In this document: positions 62,222 to 64,000 of the stretch, piece by piece
Layout of the letters: every line of letters begins with the position of its first letter
Numbering within the stretch: position 1 is the stretch's first letter
Source of the DNA: Thermoanaerobaculum sp964488355
GTDB lineage: Bacteria; Acidobacteriota; Thermoanaerobaculia; Thermoanaerobaculales; Thermoanaerobaculaceae
NCBI GenBank assembly: GCA_964488355.1
Contig: CAZAUJ010000006.1
Span: 90,315-154,314 of the forward strand
Length of the DNA: 64,000 nucleotides
Direction of reading: 5' to 3'
Position numbers and translations under genes: made by a program
The notes under the pieces: generated by a model
What the model saw: only the letters and a program-made list of their open reading frames with translations
What the model was told of the DNA's origin: nothing
Databases searched by the model: none

Positions 62222-63718
62222 TCAGCCTCCCAAAAGCTTGGTCACTGCTGCCTCAGATAGCGAAAGGAAGGTGGTTGGATGCACGCCGATCCATACCATC
62301 AGCACGGCCAGCGGCGCGAAGGCGGCCAGCTCGCGCCAGTTGATGTCGGGCAGCTGGCGGTTCTCCTCGTGGGCTAGGGCGTTCCAGAAAACCCGCTGGA
62401 CCAGGGTGAGCATGTAAACGGCCCCGAAAATGATGCCTGTAGCACCCAAGGCGGTGGCCCAGGGGAGGGATTGGTAGGTGCCCAGGAGGATCACCAGTTC
62501 GCCCACGAAGCCGTTCAAGCCGGGCAGCCCGATGGACGCTAGCGTGGCCAGCAAGAAGGCGCCGGTGTAAACGGGCATGACCGCAGCCAGGCCGCCATAG
62601 TCCTCGATGAGGCGGGTGTGTCGGCGATCGTAAATCACACCCACCAGCAAGAACAGCGCGCCGGTAGAGAGGCCGTGGTTGATCATTTGCAAGAGCGCCC
62701 CTTGCGTGGCGGTTACCCCGCCGGCGAAAAGACCCAAAATGATAAAGCCCATGTGCGAAACGGAGGAAAACGCCACCAGGCGCTTCATGTCTTTTTGCGC
62801 CCAGGAGACCAGCGCACCGTAGATAATGGCCACCACTCCCAACACCACGAACAGGCTGCGAGCTGTTTCCCAGGCGTCGGGGAAAAGGGTACGGTTGAAG
62901 CGCAGCAGGCCGTATGTCCCCAGCTTGAGCAGCACGCCGGCCAGGATGATGGAGCCGCCGGTGGGTGCCTCGGTATGGGCGTCCGGAAGCCAGGTATGCA
63001 GCGGCCACACGGGCACCTTGATAGCGAACGCTAGGGCAAAAGCGGCAAAGGCCAGCAATTGCGGCGAGTGCCAGAAGCCCTGGCCCGTTGGCAAGCGCAG
63101 GTGCAGCCAGTCAGCGTAGGCAAAGGAAAAGGTGCCAAAGGTGGTCTTGTACTGGAAGGCCATGTAAAGAATAGCAACCAGCATGAGCAGGCTGCCTGCG
63201 AGGGTGAAAAGCACGAACTTCACCGCTGCGTAGATTCGGCGCTCGCCACCCCAAACGCCGATGATGAAGTACATGGGAATGAGCATGAGCTCCCAGAAGA
63301 CGTAGAACAAGAACATGTCGGTGGCGAGGAATGCTCCCAGTATTCCGGTCTGCAATACCAACATGGAGACAACGTAGCCTTTGACCTTCTCTTGAATTGA
63401 GCCCCAGGAGGAAAGAAACACCACCGGCTGAAGCAGAGCGGTAAGCAGGACCAGAAGCAGGGAGATGCCGTCCACCTCAACCCGGTAGCTGATGCCCAAA
63501 CTGGGCATCCACGCCGCCGCCTCGGTCAGCTGAAAGCTGGCCTGGGAGGGGTCGAAGCGGGACAGCACCACGAGCGCCAGGCCAAAAGTGGCTAAGGAAG
63601 TCAAAAGGCTCACCCAGCGGTGCACGCTCACGACACGAGCGGGCACAAAGAGCAAGACCAAGCCCACCACACCTGGGAGGAAGATCATGCTGGTCAGAGG
63701 CATGTTCACGAACCCCAC
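62222..63718 (-). CDS. nuoM: NADH-quinone oxidoreductase subunit M
   Basis: The 498-residue subunit has 14 helices and the antiporter-like core: WELMLIPMYFIIGVWGG near 130, the conserved Lys in KVPVWPLHTWLPDAHTEAPTGGSIILAGVLLKLGTYG near 220, and SSVSHMGFIILG. It is a proton-pumping subunit of complex I. The GTG at 63718 is chosen because GGGAGG lies just upstream, 7 nt from it; the frame is open 16 codons further but through the end of nuoL. Confidence 0.96.
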   Translation of the reverse strand: MGFVNMPLTSMIFLPGVVGLVLLFVPARVVSVHRWVSLLTSLATFGLALVVLSRFDPSQASFQLTEAAAWMPSLGISYRVEVDGISLLLVLLTALLQPVVFLSSWGSIQEKVKGYVVSMLVLQTGILGAFLATDMFLFYVFWELMLIPMYFIIGVWGGERRIYAAVKFVLFTLAGSLLMLVAILYMAFQYKTTFGTFSFAYADWLHLRLPTGQGFWHSPQLLAFAAFALAFAIKVPVWPLHTWLPDAHTEAPTGGSIILAGVLLKLGTYGLLRFNRTLFPDAWETARSLFVVLGVVAIIYGALVSWAQKDMKRLVAFSSVSHMGFIILGLFAGGVTATQGALLQMINHGLSTGALFLLVGVIYDRRHTRLIEDYGGLAAVMPVYTGAFLLATLASIGLPGLNGFVGELVILLGTYQSLPWATALGATGIIFGAVYMLTLVQRVFWNALAHEENRQLPDINWRELAAFAPLAVLMVWIGVHPTTFLSLSEAAVTKLLGG

Positions 63719-63731
63719 GAGCGCACCTCCC

Positions 63732-64000
63732 TCACAGTAGCAGCCAGGTGGCCAAAGCAGCGGCACCGGCTAGCACCCAGGCCGCGTAGTTCCTCACGTT
63801 GCCGGTCTGCAAAAACCGCAGGAAATCACCCGTGATTTCCGTGAAGAAAGCCAGGGCATTGAGCGTGCCGTCAATCACCACCGTGTCAATGCCTTTCCAG
63901 GTGAAGTACGAGGTCTTGGCCAGAGGCTTGACCACCACGGTGTCATAAGCCTCATCCACGTAATACGTGTTAGCGAGCAGCTGGTGGAGGCGTGGGAAGG
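63732..64000 (-). CDS. nuoL: NADH-quinone oxidoreductase subunit L, C-terminal end only
   Basis: The frame is open to the window edge and encodes the last 89 or so residues of NuoL. Visible motifs are LANTYYVDEAYDTVVVKPL and a final hydrophobic helix (AAWVLAGAAALATWLLL), typical of the distal helix and end of NuoL. The upstream part is beyond base 64000. The stop TAG is 13 nt before the nuoM start. Confidence 0.9.
   Translation of the reverse strand, partial: FPRLHQLLANTYYVDEAYDTVVVKPLAKTSYFTWKGIDTVVIDGTLNALAFFTEITGDFLRFLQTGNVRNYAAWVLAGAAALATWLLL

Overview
The window is 64 kb of GC-rich, densely coded bacterial chromosome with no phage, plasmid, insertion sequence or CRISPR array. The lineage looks like Acidobacteriota, possibly an anaerobic or thermophilic Thermoanaerobaculum-like member. 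This is inferred from a family mix: a CadC-type winged-helix regulator fused to a beta-propeller, a DUF5916 outer-membrane protein, a PEGA-domain Ser/Thr kinase, an MglA-type GTPase, two-subunit GlyRS, class II FBPase with PPDK and PEPCK, Rex and complex I. No rRNA is present to confirm it.

Layout. 1-10.6 kb: a truncated MglA-like GTPase with a long tail, a MerR-type regulator, tRNA-Pro(GGG), class II fructose bisphosphatase, an unknown protein, dipeptidase PepD, a dienoyl-CoA-reductase-like SDR, an MFS transporter, an NDUFA9-like epimerase, an LpxH-like phosphoesterase and a receiver-domain protein. 10.6-23 kb: a divergent PEPCK, the CadC-propeller regulator, a large secreted fibre-like protein, a beta-helix protein and three envelope glycan genes. 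23-34.8 kb: groESL with promoter, CIRCE and terminator; EF-P; a YjgR ATPase; a DUF5916 protein; a MEMO1-AMMECR1 fusion with a sodium:solute symporter; alkaline phosphatase. 34.9-42.7 kb, plus strand: ahcY, glyQ, glyS, ppdK, ktrA. 42.7-48.5 kb, minus strand: an unknown 528-residue protein, an FHA-RDD protein, tolQ, tolR, a TonB/TolA-like gene and tolB. 48.6-55.7 kb, plus strand: hpt, ridA, yqeB, a patatin lipase, lnt, prfB (programmed +1 frameshift), a glycosyltransferase and a Nudix hydrolase. 55.6-64 kb: a TPR protein, a Ser/Thr kinase, a 600-bp repeat-rich gap, a lipoprotein, and rex behind nuoN, nuoM and the 3' end of nuoL.

Genome style. Tandem genes overlap by ATGA, GTGA or TTGA. Convergent genes overlap or abut, three times sharing a palindromic stop tetramer (CTAG, TTAA, CTAG). 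Several isolated genes without a Shine-Dalgarno have a -10-like hexamer 5-6 nt before the start codon, suggesting frequent leaderless transcripts.

Most novel candidates: helically phased TCAAG repeats between the CadC-propeller regulator and the fibre gene; an EF-P lacking the usual Lys/Arg at its tip; a PEPCK paralogue with altered kinase motifs; the tailed MglA and receiver proteins; and the repeat cluster at 59 kb.
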